A DNA stretch of 64,000 nt from Azohydromonas australica DSM 1124 (GTDB taxonomy: Bacteria > Pseudomonadota > Gammaproteobacteria > Burkholderiales > Burkholderiaceae_C), in the NCBI RefSeq assembly GCF_000430725.1, contig NZ_AUMO01000023.1, forward strand, positions 22,234 to 86,233. Direction: 5' to 3'. The notes below the pieces were generated by a model. That model was not told where the DNA came from. It searched no databases and worked only from the letters and a program-made list of their open reading frames with translations. Below, piece by piece: positions 34,467 to 43,447 of the stretch (position 1 is its first letter; every line of letters begins with the position of its first letter). The position numbers and the translations under genes are program-made.

Positions 34467-35888
34467 ATGGACAACGCGAAGCCCCACGAGCCCCGGCTGC
34501 TCACCTACACCGTGCCCGGCCCGTTCGAGCTGGTCTTCAAGGACAGGGAGCGCGACGCGCTGTGGTTCACCGACGCGCGCGCGGCCGGCGCCGCGTTCTA
34601 CGGCGTGCGCCACGACCTGCTGCCGCGCGTGGTGCGGCACGAGACGCTGGTGACGCAAGACCGGCAGGACCCCACGGACCGCACCGAGTCGCCCAGCAAG
34701 GCACCGGTGGCCGTCACCTGGCCCGCTGCCGACAAGCCCGGCGGCTACGAGCACGTGTTCCTGGCGCACTGGCCGGACTTCCGCGCCGGCTACGAGGAGG
34801 CGCGGCAGCGGCAACCGCACAAGGCCGTCAGCGTCAGCGACCTGGCCGAGCCAGGCCTCCCACCGGGCGAGAAACCGCGATCCGAGCGCAGCGACCTCAT
34901 CGACCACCACGCACCCATGAAAGGAGCGGCCATGGACGAACAGCAACCCGGCAGCAGCGACAACAGCATCCAGCCCGCACCGGTGCCAGCTCCTGCAGGC
35001 GACCAACCCCAGGACGCCCAGGTACCGCAGCAGCCACAGGCCGCCTCACCGGCGCGGGAGCAGCCGCCTGCGCAGGCCCCGGCTGCCGCTCAGCAGCCCC
35101 AAGCGCCCGCCGCCGAGCAGCCGCAGGTCTCCGAGGCTCCGCCGCAGGTGCAGGTCCAGGTGCAGCCAGCGATACAACCGGCTGACGACCCGGACGCGCG
35201 GGCGCGTGCCCAGCGCCGACAAGCCCTGGTGGACGGACTGTCCGAGCGGTTCACCGTGCGCGGCAACGACTACTGCTTCATGCGCGATGGCCAGGTGGCC
35301 TTCACCGACCACGGCAACCGGCTGGCCACGAAGTCCGACACGCCGTTCGTGGCACGGTCCATGGTGGACTTGGCCGAGGCCAAGGGCTGGGACGCGCTCA
35401 CGCTCAAGGGCAGCGAGGACTTCCGGCGTGCCGCGTGGCTGGAAGCCGCATCCCGTGGCCTGGAGGTGCGCGGCTACAACCCCACGGTGCAGGACCGGCA
35501 GCAGCTGGCCGAGCGGCAGCCGGCACAGCAGGCGCCGCAGCACAACAGCATCGAGCCCACGCCAGGCCTGCAGCAGGGCGACACGCAGCGCCCCGGCGCG
35601 CCGGGAAGGGACCAGGCCACCACCACGGCACAGCCAGTGAAGGCCGAGGGCAGCACGAAGCAGCAACACCTGGAGGTGATGCAGGCGATCCTGAAGCAGC
35701 AGGGCGTGGAGCCGTTCCAGGCCAGGGCGGTGCTGGCCCGCATGGCCGAGGTGATGGACGCCAGGCTCGCGCGTGGCGAGCCGCTGCCCCAGCTCAAGGT
35801 CTTCGACGCCCGGGCGCAGACGCAGGCGCCGATGCACGTGCCGCAGCCGACGCAGCAGCCCGTGCGCACGCAGACGGTGAGCCGCTGA
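34467..35888 (+). CDS. LPD7-domain protein of the conjugative element
   Basis: 473 residues in three parts: an N-terminal domain (residues 1 to about 150), a long Gln/Pro/Ala-rich linker, and from about 255 a domain with RFTVRGNDYCFMRDGQVAF, FVARSMVDLAEAKGWDAL and EASRGLEVRGYNPT, which is the LPD7 module usually found at the C-terminus of relaxases. At 34932 there is an in-frame ATG with AAAGGAG before it, so the second and third parts may also be made alone; the first part could be a gene fused to it. The relaxase of this element is encoded separately at 40945-41976. Confidence 0.7.
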   Translation: MDNAKPHEPRLLTYTVPGPFELVFKDRERDALWFTDARAAGAAFYGVRHDLLPRVVRHETLVTQDRQDPTDRTESPSKAPVAVTWPAADKPGGYEHVFLAHWPDFRAGYEEARQRQPHKAVSVSDLAEPGLPPGEKPRSERSDLIDHHAPMKGAAMDEQQPGSSDNSIQPAPVPAPAGDQPQDAQVPQQPQAASPAREQPPAQAPAAAQQPQAPAAEQPQVSEAPPQVQVQVQPAIQPADDPDARARAQRRQALVDGLSERFTVRGNDYCFMRDGQVAFTDHGNRLATKSDTPFVARSMVDLAEAKGWDALTLKGSEDFRRAAWLEAASRGLEVRGYNPTVQDRQQLAERQPAQQAPQHNSIEPTPGLQQGDTQRPGAPGRDQATTTAQPVKAEGSTKQQHLEVMQAILKQQGVEPFQARAVLARMAEVMDARLARGEPLPQLKVFDARAQTQAPMHVPQPTQQPVRTQTVSR

Positions 35889-36526
35889 TGGTCCCCACCC
35901 GGCTGGCGGACGGCAGCATCGAGGCGCTGAAGTGGCTCGGCCTGCTGCTCATGGTGCTCGACCACGTGAACGCGCACCTGCTCGGTGGCCGGGTGGCGCC
36001 GATGTACGCCGCCGGCCGGGTGGTGATGCCGCTCTTCAGCGCGCTGTTGGCCTGCAACCTCGCGCGCGGCACGCCCGGCGCGGCATGGCGCACGGCACGC
36101 CGGGCGGTGCTGTTCGGGCTGCTGGCCACGCCCGCCTTCTGGGCCCTGCACGGCTCGTGGTGGCCGCTGAACATCATGTTCACGCTGGCCACCGGTGCCG
36201 CCGCCATCGCGCTGCTGCAGGCCGGCCAGCCGCTGCTGGCGCTTTCGCTCGGGCTGGCCGCGGGCTACGTGGTGGAGTTCTGGTGGCCCGCCATCGGCGC
36301 CACGGTGGCGGCCTGGGCCTGGTGGCGCTCGCCGTCCTGGCGCTCGGCCCTGGCCTGGTGCGCCTGCATGTCCCTGGTCTGCCTGCTCAACGGCGACGCC
36401 TGGGCCTTCGCGGTGGTGCCGCTCGTGGCCGCGGCAGCACGCCTGCCCGTCCGGACACGCCGCCTGCGCTGGGTCTTCTACGCGGCCTACCCGGCGCACC
36501 TGATCGTGCTTTGGAGCCTGCAGTGA
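35888..36526 (+). CDS. traX: TraX-family membrane protein
   Basis: 212 residues with about seven hydrophobic segments. WLGLLLMVLDHVNAHLLGG near the N-terminus is the TraX signature (K.ia...M.iDHi). TraX acetylates F pilin. Start ATG overlaps the upstream TGA. Confidence 0.8.
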   Translation: MVPTRLADGSIEALKWLGLLLMVLDHVNAHLLGGRVAPMYAAGRVVMPLFSALLACNLARGTPGAAWRTARRAVLFGLLATPAFWALHGSWWPLNIMFTLATGAAAIALLQAGQPLLALSLGLAAGYVVEFWWPAIGATVAAWAWWRSPSWRSALAWCACMSLVCLLNGDAWAFAVVPLVAAAARLPVRTRRLRWVFYAAYPAHLIVLWSLQ

Positions 36527-36599
36527 CGCAACGGACGTTGAGCATGCACCCCGGCGCCGCGGCACCCGATAGGCCGCCGGTCATGAGAGGAGCCATCCC

Positions 36600-36887
36600 G
36601 TGAAGCCCGGCCCCTGGCGCACCCGCCTGGCCGTCATCGACGCCGTGGCATGGCCGGCGCTTGTCGGCGGCTACATGCTCGAGTTCATGCACACCTCGCA
36701 GGCCTCCGGGAACATGGGCAGCACGCTGCTGATGCTGGTGTTCGCTTGGGGCCTGGCGAAGCTGCAGCGCGCCCTGGGCCGGGAGGCCTGCCCCCGGCCC
36801 TACAAGTTCACCACCTGGCTGGTGGCGCGAATCCTCATGGCCATGGGCGTGTTCGTCCTGGGCATCAAGGTCACCACGGGCGGCTGA
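36600..36887 (+). CDS. Small membrane protein of the conjugative element
   Basis: 95 residues with GTG start after GAGAGGAG and three hydrophobic segments (AWPALVGGYMLEF; TLLMLVFAWGLA; LMAMGVFVLGIKV). Conserved family not recognised. Confidence 0.6.
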   Translation: MKPGPWRTRLAVIDAVAWPALVGGYMLEFMHTSQASGNMGSTLLMLVFAWGLAKLQRALGREACPRPYKFTTWLVARILMAMGVFVLGIKVTTGG

Positions 36888-36931
36888 AGGTGCCAGGCGG
36901 CAGCCGCACTGCCTGAAGGAAGGAGCCCGAC

Positions 36932-37459
36932 GTGAGCAACCTCGTGAGCCTGGGCGCGATGCCCATCGCGGACAAGGTGACGCGCTTTCTGCAGGCGCGC
37001 TTCTACTCGGTGCAGCTGGCCGCGCTCGAAGCGTCGGCCGCAGCCATCGGCTGCGCCTTCGTCCAGCGGCCCGATGCGCATGAGATGCCCGCCGATGTCG
37101 AGGAGCACCTTGCGTTCGCCGTGATGCTGGCGCGGGAGGCCTGTCTGGCGCCCAGCGACGGGCCGCAGGCGCACTACTGCACGGCCCAGGCCAGGCTGGA
37201 GGAAGGCTACGCGACCGCCCTCCTGCGCGAGATCACGGCCGCGCTCGAGGCGCTGGGGTTGCGGCTGCAGGTGCGGCCCCAGGGCTTTGACTGGGAAGCC
37301 ATGCGGGCGCAGCGGCTGGGCTGGGAGAGCCGGGCGCACTGCCGGCCCCTGGCGTCGGCGGTGGATGCAGATAGGGCTGCACCGGTGGACGCGGCAGCAG
37401 TGGATCAGTTCGTTGCTGACTTCTTCAACAACCGCCCGGGCAACGGAGCGCGAGCATGA
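36932..37459 (+). CDS. Hypothetical protein of the conjugative element
   Basis: 175 residues, GTG start with AAGGAAGGAG upstream. Mostly helical, soluble (TRFLQARFYSVQLAALEASA; FDWEAMRAQRLGW). No known motif. ATGA overlap with the next gene. Confidence 0.6.
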   Translation: MSNLVSLGAMPIADKVTRFLQARFYSVQLAALEASAAAIGCAFVQRPDAHEMPADVEEHLAFAVMLAREACLAPSDGPQAHYCTAQARLEEGYATALLREITAALEALGLRLQVRPQGFDWEAMRAQRLGWESRAHCRPLASAVDADRAAPVDAAAVDQFVADFFNNRPGNGARA

Positions 37460-37929
37460 GTAAGCCCAACGGAATCGACTTCGATCCGGCGCTGTTCGGC
37501 GACGAGCCGGCACAGGGTCCCACCGCACCGCTGTCTTCGCGCGCCGCGGCCCGCCGCCGGCGCTGGCCCCTGGTGGTTGGACTCGGCGGCCTTGTCGCCG
37601 CCAGTGTGGCTGCTGCCGTCAGCGCCCTGCCAGGCAGCGGCCTCGGCCACGGCATCAAGGCACGGCTCGACGCCCGGGACAGCGAGGGGGTGATGCTCGT
37701 GGATACGACGCCAGTGCCAACGGCCTTCCAGGCCGTTGCGTCGCCATCGAGCAGTTGGTGTGGCGAAGGGGACGTCCTGTGCACCACGGTCACGACGGCC
37801 CACCCGGCCGAGACCCTGCGCAAGCTCGTCGCCGCCATGCCGCCCGGCACAGGCAGGCAGTACCGCATCAGCCTGTACCTCACCCCGATCTCCGAAGGCG
37901 AGACCGACGATGCGGAAAAGCCGCGGTAG
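37456..37929 (+). CDS. Single-pass membrane protein of the conjugative element
   Basis: 157 residues: cytoplasmic N-terminus, basic stretch AAARRRRW then one membrane helix (PLVVGLGGLVAASVAAAVSA), and a small extracytoplasmic part with two Cys (WCGEGDVLCTT). Function unknown. Confidence 0.6.
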   Translation: MSKPNGIDFDPALFGDEPAQGPTAPLSSRAAARRRRWPLVVGLGGLVAASVAAAVSALPGSGLGHGIKARLDARDSEGVMLVDTTPVPTAFQAVASPSSSWCGEGDVLCTTVTTAHPAETLRKLVAAMPPGTGRQYRISLYLTPISEGETDDAEKPR

Positions 37930-38106
37930 GCCCACCCCGTGCAAGAGATGGCCTGTCATGGCCTTGGACGGCCCCGTCCACGGCATGCAGCTCCCCTCAC
38001 GGACCGCCACCACCAGTGGCGCGGCTCGCGCCCACGGTCTGGCCACCAGCGCGTGCGCCACGAGTGCCCGCCACATCCCAACCATCAGCGTGAAGGGCCA
38101 CCAGCC

Positions 38107-38928
38107 ATGAAGACCCTTGTGCTCGTCAACCAGAAGGGCGGCGTGGGCAAGTCCGCCATCGCCACCGTGCTGGCGCACTATCTCGCCGGCCTCGGCCTGC
38201 GCGTGCTGGCGGTGGACCTCGACCACCAGGCCAACATGACCAAGCCGCTGACGCTCTCGGGCAAGGCCGTGGTCTCAAGCACTACTGCCGACAAGGTGCT
38301 CACCGACGCGGCCGCCACGGTCGAAGTGGCTCCGCTGGTGCTGCTACCGTCCAACTCGCCGACGCTGCTTGCCCTGGAGCGGCAGCCCGACAGGCACACC
38401 GAGTTCGCCAGGAACGTGCGCGGCTTCCTGCGGCGCATGAGCACGCAGTTCGAGGTGGTGATCATCGACACCAACCCCAACCCCGACATCCGCGTCGTCG
38501 CGGCCCTGGTGTCGGCCACGCACGCGCTGTCGCCGATCCAGCTCAACCAGGAGTCGCTGGATGGCATCCGGGCGCTGTTCAACCACGAGCGCGTCGGCGT
38601 CGCGCGCATCAAGGAACGGCTGAACCCGCATCTGGAGTTCCTCGGCATGGTGCCCACCATGGTCGAGAACACACCCTTCCAGCGCCGCAACATGGAGACC
38701 CTCATGGGCTCCAGCAGCTACCGCGAGCGCGTGATGACGATGGGCGGCAGCGACGGCCGCGGCGAGGGCGGCCCCTTTGCCATGATCCCGAAGCGCAGCG
38801 TCGTGGCCGAGACACAGGCCTCGGGCAGGTACCTGCCGGAGATCAGGAACCAGACCGCGGCGCGCGACGCGTGGCGCGAGATCGAGCCGGTGCTGCGCCG
38901 AGTCGCCCACCTTCTGGGAGTGGCGTGA
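38107..38928 (+). CDS. parA: ParA/Soj-type partition ATPase
   Basis: 273 residues: deviant Walker A NQKGGVGKSAIAT, Walker A' VLAVDLDHQANMT, Walker B FEVVIIDTNP. Partitioning ATPase for maintenance of the extrachromosomal form of the element. TGA overlaps the parB ATG. Confidence 0.92.
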   Translation: MKTLVLVNQKGGVGKSAIATVLAHYLAGLGLRVLAVDLDHQANMTKPLTLSGKAVVSSTTADKVLTDAAATVEVAPLVLLPSNSPTLLALERQPDRHTEFARNVRGFLRRMSTQFEVVIIDTNPNPDIRVVAALVSATHALSPIQLNQESLDGIRALFNHERVGVARIKERLNPHLEFLGMVPTMVENTPFQRRNMETLMGSSSYRERVMTMGGSDGRGEGGPFAMIPKRSVVAETQASGRYLPEIRNQTAARDAWREIEPVLRRVAHLLGVA

Positions 38929-39965
38929 TGGGAAGCCCGGCCACCGTGGTGCTGGACGAGGACCTGCTGGACCTCGACAGCCTGGATCGCCCGCGCGCCG
39001 AAGGCGGCCAGCCGCTGCTGCTGGACCCCGCGACCATCCGCGCCAGCCGCTGGGCCAACCGGCACGAGGCCTCCTTCCATGGCGCGGACTTCGAGGAGCT
39101 CAAGGCCGAGATCGCCGACGCCCAAGGCAACGTCCAGCCCATCAAGGTGCGGCCGCTGCGCGAGCCCGACGGCCTCGTGGCGTGGGAGGTCGTGTACGGG
39201 CACCGACGCCACCGGGCCTGCCTGGAGCTGGGCCTGCAGGTGCAGGCCGTCGTCGGCGAGCTGGACGACCGCGGCCTGTGGATCGAGATGGAACGCGAGA
39301 ACCGTGGGCGCCGCGAGCTTTCCGCCTGGGAGCAGGGAACGCAGTACCGGCGGGCGCTGGACGGCGGGCTCTTTGCCTCGATGAGCGCGCTCGCGCGCTC
39401 CATCGGACGGCAGCCCAGCCAGGTGTCGCGCGCCATCGCCATTGCCGAGTTGCCGGCACCCGTCGTCGCCGCATTCGCGTCGCCCAACGATCTCCAGTTC
39501 AACTGGGCGGACGAGCTGAAGCGGGCGCTGGAGCGCGATGCTGTTCGGGTGCTGGAGGCGGCCGAGGAAGCGAAGTCGATGCGCTTGCCGGCCAAGGCCG
39601 TGCTGGAGCGCCTGACGGCGGTCCTGTCCGAGCCAGGCGTTGCACCATGCAATGCCGATGCACACACGTCGCCAGCGCCGGGCGTTGCACCATGCAACGC
39701 CCAGCAGGATCAGCCGGTCCCCTTGCAGCAGGAGCGGCACCACGCCGTGGGCGCCCCGGCACCTCGTCCGCCGGTCAAGACCGCGGACCGCGTGTCGCAG
39801 GCCCCCGTGCTGCTGGCCGAGCACCAGGGGAAGCCGGTGGAAATGAACACGTGGCGCGTGCCTGCTGGACAGGGGCAGGTCTATGTCCGGCCCCAGGGCT
39901 CGACGCAGTGGCAGGCAGTGCCGGCGGCCGGCCTGAGGCTGCTGGGGTTTTGCGGGTCCCGTTGA
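38928..39965 (+). CDS. parB: ParB-like DNA-binding partition protein
   Basis: 345 residues: N-terminal ParB domain (QPIKVRPLREPDG, VYGHRRHRACLELG; ERENRGRRELSAWEQG), central HTH (ALARSIGRQPSQVSRAIAIAEL), variable C-terminal part with a repeated PGVAPCNA phrase. The DNA encoding the repeat is a pair of inverted repeats (39639-39653 and 39680-39702) that may be the parS sites. Confidence 0.9.
   Translation: MGSPATVVLDEDLLDLDSLDRPRAEGGQPLLLDPATIRASRWANRHEASFHGADFEELKAEIADAQGNVQPIKVRPLREPDGLVAWEVVYGHRRHRACLELGLQVQAVVGELDDRGLWIEMERENRGRRELSAWEQGTQYRRALDGGLFASMSALARSIGRQPSQVSRAIAIAELPAPVVAAFASPNDLQFNWADELKRALERDAVRVLEAAEEAKSMRLPAKAVLERLTAVLSEPGVAPCNADAHTSPAPGVAPCNAQQDQPVPLQQERHHAVGAPAPRPPVKTADRVSQAPVLLAEHQGKPVEMNTWRVPAGQGQVYVRPQGSTQWQAVPAAGLRLLGFCGSR
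39639..39653. repeat. parS-like inverted repeat 1 inside parB
   Basis: GTTGCACCATGCAAT: arms GTTGCA/TGCAAT around CCA. One mismatch from the second copy. The flanking G and C extend it to GCGTTGCA/TGCAATGC. Confidence 0.55.
39680..39702. repeat. parS-like inverted repeat 2 inside parB
   Basis: Perfect 10-bp arms GGGCGTTGCA and TGCAACGCCC around CCA. Starts of the two core repeats are 45 bp apart (in phase with the reading frame, giving the PGVAPCNA repeat). Confidence 0.6.
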
Positions 39966-40079
39966 GGTCTCATCGGCCGGGCGTGCATGCCGCAACGGTC
40001 AAGCCGCAATACGCGCGACTGCACTCAGGGTTCCCTGAACAAGAGAAATCGTCAATTCACTTCTAGTGACGGAGGCTCC

Positions 40080-40385
40080 ATGGATCGCCAACGAGGCAAC
40101 CGCGAGTTCCCCTTGCAAGGGCAAGCCCTCGAGCCGCGGGCAGCCGGCAGGCGCTTCCTGGGGCGGTGCGTGCTTGTATGGCTGGCCATCGGTGCAGCCG
40201 TGTCGCTGTGTCCCGAGCCACTGGGCACGGCGATTCCGATGGGCTTCCTGCTGCTGGTGCCGGGGGTGGCGCTTGCCATCGGGCTGCGGCGGCAGGCGCG
40301 GCCGGGGGCGATGCCGGTGGTGGGCGTCGCGTGCCTGGCCGGCTCGACGTTGATCAAGGTGCTGGTGGCTGAGGGGGTCGTGTGA
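40080..40385 (+). CDS. Small membrane protein of the conjugative element
   Basis: 101 residues: basic N-terminus, two hydrophobic segments (CVLVWLAIGAAVSLC; GFLLLVPGVALAIGL) and a third weak one. GGAGG precedes the ATG. GTGA overlap with the MobC-like gene, so it belongs to the mobilisation operon. Confidence 0.6.
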   Translation: MDRQRGNREFPLQGQALEPRAAGRRFLGRCVLVWLAIGAAVSLCPEPLGTAIPMGFLLLVPGVALAIGLRRQARPGAMPVVGVACLAGSTLIKVLVAEGVV

Positions 40386-40945
40386 CGCGGGCCGGGCGCG
40401 AGCTGCTCAGCGTGGACCTGGGACCGCTGAAGGCGCAGGCCGAAGCCCACTGCACGCAGCACGGTCAGAAGGTAGGCCGCTGGGTACGTGGCCTGGTGCG
40501 GGATGCCCTCGTGACTGCCGGCGTCGATGCCGTGCAGGACGAGCCCGCGGCACGGCCAGCGGCGAGCCGGCGCCTGGGGGCGGAGTACTTCACCTTCACG
40601 GCACGGCTCTCGCAGCAGGAGTCGCAGGCGCTGCTCGAGGGTGCGGCGGCAGCAGGGGTATCCCAGGTGGAGTACCTGGCGCGGCTGCTCATGGGCGACA
40701 AGGCCGGCCGCTCCCGGCTGGAGACCCTGGGGGCACTGGCGCAACTGAGCGAGCGGCTGCTGGGCGTGGGTGCCCAGTTGGCCGGGATGGCGCATCAGCT
40801 GGACGGGCGGCTGCCGGCCGAGGATCAGGCGCTACTGGTGAGCGTTGCGCGCGAGGCTCGGGCGCATGCCAGGCTGGCCGCGGAAGTGGCGCAAGGGCTG
40901 CGCACGACCCGCCGCAGTGCCGGGCGGCGCGGGAGGCGGGACTGA
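40382..40945 (+). CDS. MobC-like relaxosome accessory protein
   Basis: 187 residues, GTG start. It has a ribbon-helix-helix-like N-terminus (LKAQAEAHCTQHGQKVGRW) and a helical C-terminus with ALAQLSERLLGVGAQLAGM. Size, composition and direct overlap with the relaxase gene fit MobC/MbeB-type accessory proteins that help the relaxase at oriT. Confidence 0.65.
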   Translation: MTRAGRELLSVDLGPLKAQAEAHCTQHGQKVGRWVRGLVRDALVTAGVDAVQDEPAARPAASRRLGAEYFTFTARLSQQESQALLEGAAAAGVSQVEYLARLLMGDKAGRSRLETLGALAQLSERLLGVGAQLAGMAHQLDGRLPAEDQALLVSVAREARAHARLAAEVAQGLRTTRRSAGRRGRRD

Positions 40946-41976
40946 TGGACACCCGCCAGGTGGACGGCGTGTTGCTGCGCTGGGGGCAGGAGCTGTTCTA
41001 CCCGCACGCGAGGAAGGCCCGGCCGGGGTCGGACAGCACGCTGCCCTGGCTGCATGCCGGCGGCCACGTGGCGGCCGGGACGATCCGCGACCGGATCAGG
41101 GGTGTGGTGCGTGGCGCGCCGCAGGTCGTGGTGAAGATCACCGGGGGCGGGTGCGGCATGCGGGCCATCCTGCGCCATCTGAACTACATCACCCGGCGCT
41201 GCGAGCTGCCGCTGACGGACGAGGATGGGCGGGAACACCGCGGGCGCGACGGCCTGCGCCACGTTGCCGACCTGTGGCGCTATTGCGGCTCGCTGATTCT
41301 TGCCGAGGGCGACCGGCGCGAGGCGCTGCAGATCACGCTGGGCATGGTGGCGGACACCGACCCCCAGGCGCTCCAGGCCGCGGTGGCGGCGTTCGCGGCG
41401 CAGGAGTTTGCCGGGTACCGCTATGCCTGGGTCTACCACGGAGACCAGGCCAACCCGCATGTCCACCTCGCCGTGCGGATCGAGAGCAAGGACCTGCGCC
41501 AGCGGCTGCACCCGGGGCCGGCCGACCTGCTCCGCTGGCGCGAGCGGTTCGCGCTGGCCCTGCGCGACCGGGGCATCGAGGCCGAGGCCACGCGGCGCAG
41601 CACGCGCGGCACGGTGAAGGACGATGACCCGATCTGGAGAGTGAAGGCGCGCGCGGCGGGCACGCTGCGCCACGACCCGCATGGAATCACGATGCCCTCG
41701 CGGACGATGGAGCAGGCGCTGACGGCGTGGGGCCACGTCCACAACGCGCTGGCCGCGTCGCCGGACCCCGCGGACCGACAGCTCGCGCGCGAGGTCAAGT
41801 CGTTCCTGTCCGGTACGCCGATGGTACGGCACCTGGCCGGGCGCGCACTTGCGCAGGAGCAACGTCACCAACAAGCACATGAAGCCGGGCTGCGCGAGCG
41901 ACCAGAAGCAGTGAAAGGACAGTGCCAGCATGGTGATCTCTGGCAGGGCCGTACCCTTTCGAGGTCCGGGCGGTAG
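40945..41976 (+). CDS. VirD2/MOBP-type relaxase
   Basis: 343 residues. The His triad is NPHVHLAVRI (HxH) preceded by YAWVYHGD; an N-terminal Tyr candidate for the nick is in LNYITRRCE. The C-terminus is short (about 80 residues after the domain) with no helicase or LPD module. It cleaves oriT and pilots the transferred strand. Ends with TAG. Confidence 0.85.
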   Translation: MDTRQVDGVLLRWGQELFYPHARKARPGSDSTLPWLHAGGHVAAGTIRDRIRGVVRGAPQVVVKITGGGCGMRAILRHLNYITRRCELPLTDEDGREHRGRDGLRHVADLWRYCGSLILAEGDRREALQITLGMVADTDPQALQAAVAAFAAQEFAGYRYAWVYHGDQANPHVHLAVRIESKDLRQRLHPGPADLLRWRERFALALRDRGIEAEATRRSTRGTVKDDDPIWRVKARAAGTLRHDPHGITMPSRTMEQALTAWGHVHNALAASPDPADRQLAREVKSFLSGTPMVRHLAGRALAQEQRHQQAHEAGLRERPEAVKGQCQHGDLWQGRTLSRSGR

Positions 41977-42028
41977 GTCTATTGCCGCTACGGTTGGGGA
42001 CGCATTCAAAGACAAGGCAATAGCAGCG

Positions 42029-42577
42029 TCACCTGCTGCGCCGCAGGAAAGCCGGCGGCACCCTGGCCGTGAGCCACACCCCGTTCTCGGCCTGGTGGAA
42101 GACAAAACCTTGCGCGTGCATGCGTGCGGCGTCCACCACGAGCACCACCGGCAGCCCGTAGCGCAGGCCCACGGCCCGGGCGGTCTGCTCGTCGGCCGAC
42201 AGGTGCACGTGGTGCCGCGAGCCGGGCTTGAGGCCTTCCCGGCTGACCGCGGCGACGAAGCGCGAGGCCGTGCCATGGAACAGCACGTCGGGCGGCTGCA
42301 CGGGTTCGAACTGGCGGTCCACGCCGGGCGTCGAGTGACCCTGGACGGCGCGGATGCGACGGCCGTCGACCGAGAACTCGAAACGCTTCTTGTCGTTGGT
42401 GGCGACGACCTGCTCGACGAGCTCGCGCGAGAGCTGCCGCCCCTGCCGGGCCGCACCGGCGACGAGTTCGTCCACGCTGCCCCAGCCCTCGGCGTCGAGC
42501 GCTAGGCCAATGGCTTCGGGCTGGTGGCGCAGCACGAAGCTCAGGAACTTGCTGGCCTGCACGAGCCTGGTACTCAT
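42029..42577 (-). CDS. kptA: RNA 2'-phosphotransferase KptA/Tpt1
   Basis: 182 residues. It has the family's N-terminal part (KFLSFVLRHQPEAIGLALD), the catalytic Arg/His region (DVLFHGTASRF) and the NAD-binding HHVHLSADEQTARAVGLRYG. The enzyme removes a 2'-phosphate from RNA using NAD, forming ADP-ribose cyclic phosphate, and some members ADP-ribosylate nucleic-acid ends. Most bacteria have no tRNA splicing that would need it. It is overlapped by the small gene upstream (ATGA), giving a two-gene cargo unit that converges on the relaxase gene. Confidence 0.92.
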   Translation of the reverse strand: MSTRLVQASKFLSFVLRHQPEAIGLALDAEGWGSVDELVAGAARQGRQLSRELVEQVVATNDKKRFEFSVDGRRIRAVQGHSTPGVDRQFEPVQPPDVLFHGTASRFVAAVSREGLKPGSRHHVHLSADEQTARAVGLRYGLPVVLVVDAARMHAQGFVFHQAENGVWLTARVPPAFLRRSR

Positions 42578-42849
42578 GCCGGTCCCTGGCTGGGGTCAAG
42601 GGCAAGGCGTGCCAGCAGCGCCGCGACGGCCGCTTGCGCCTGGCACTGCTGCCAGTATGGGCTGCCGAGTGTGCAGGCACAGCGGGTGCCTTCGTTGCCC
42701 TGGCAGTCCTCGTGGAACACCGCAGCGCCACGGGCCCCGTTGCCGATGTAGATAGTATCCACGGGGCACCCCAGGTCCGCAGCAATAAGCCTCAGGACGG
42801 CGTCGTACTTGACGGTAAGCGCTTCGTTGACCGGAAACAGCCGCTTCAT
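42574..42849 (-). CDS. Small Cys-containing protein cotranscribed with kptA
   Basis: 91 residues, not recognised. Cys residues cluster in EDCQGNEGTRCACTLG and YWQQC, which could bind a metal. The ATG at 42849 is followed by a frame with consistent codon use. Its TGA overlaps the kptA ATG by four bases, strong evidence of translational coupling. Confidence 0.6.
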   Translation of the reverse strand: MKRLFPVNEALTVKYDAVLRLIAADLGCPVDTIYIGNGARGAAVFHEDCQGNEGTRCACTLGSPYWQQCQAQAAVAALLARLALDPSQGPA

Positions 42850-43084
42850 GGGCCGACCTCTGCTGCTGGGTAAACACGGTTTGCCGCTGGCGCGGCCGGT
42901 GCCGAAACCCTCGGGCACTGGTGCCGACATCACGACGCCCGGCCCACTTACGGGCAACCGGCGTGCGCCGGCGCGCTGACGATGCACGTCGCGTCACGTG
43001 GCGATTCAGCACGGCGTTCTCCGGCAGCCGGCCACGGCGAAATGCCGGTGCGCACCAGCAGCCGTCTCAAGGGCCCGGCCGCAT

Positions 43085-43447
43085 TCAGCAAGGAGCCAGC
43101 CAGACGTGGTAGCCGTGCCGCACGGCCTGCTCTATGGTCGCTGCCTCCACGGCGCCCCGAGGCCCGAGCACACGCCGGAGCTCGCGCAGCGCGGCTGCGA
43201 GCTGCTCCAGGCATGCGCTGCACCACAAGCCCGGCAGTGCCGGATCACGGGCGGTCTGCAGCACCGTCCTGGCCATGTGCCGCAGCACGCCGACCTCGTC
43301 GAACACGCCCAGCCGCGCGAGCTTGGCGCCGCCGAGCACGTAGTGCTGGATGCGCTGCGGCTCGCCGGCATGCCGGGCGCAGCGCACGTCGGCCTGCAGC
43401 GCCTGCCAGCGCTGCAGGAGCTGCTGCACCGGCCACGTCATGCGCAT
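43085..43447 (-). CDS. Hypothetical protein of the conjugative element
   Basis: About 120 residues from the ATG at 43447. Helical and soluble, with conserved-looking Cys/Trp in GLWCSACLEQLAAAL and a C-terminus AVRHGYHVWLAPC. The frame runs upstream to 43651, but that part is not convincing. Function unknown. Confidence 0.5.
   Translation of the reverse strand: MRMTWPVQQLLQRWQALQADVRCARHAGEPQRIQHYVLGGAKLARLGVFDEVGVLRHMARTVLQTARDPALPGLWCSACLEQLAAALRELRRVLGPRGAVEAATIEQAVRHGYHVWLAPC

Noticed and set aside
39966..40079. oriT upstream of the mobilisation genes
   Set aside because: The gap is short and contains only a weak repeat (GTCA...TGAC); no known nick-site consensus was recognised.
42301..42320. 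GGTTCGAAC-like T-loop that could signal a tRNA
   Set aside because: Lies inside kptA, no acceptor or anticodon stem can be formed; same for TTCGAATCC near 4393.
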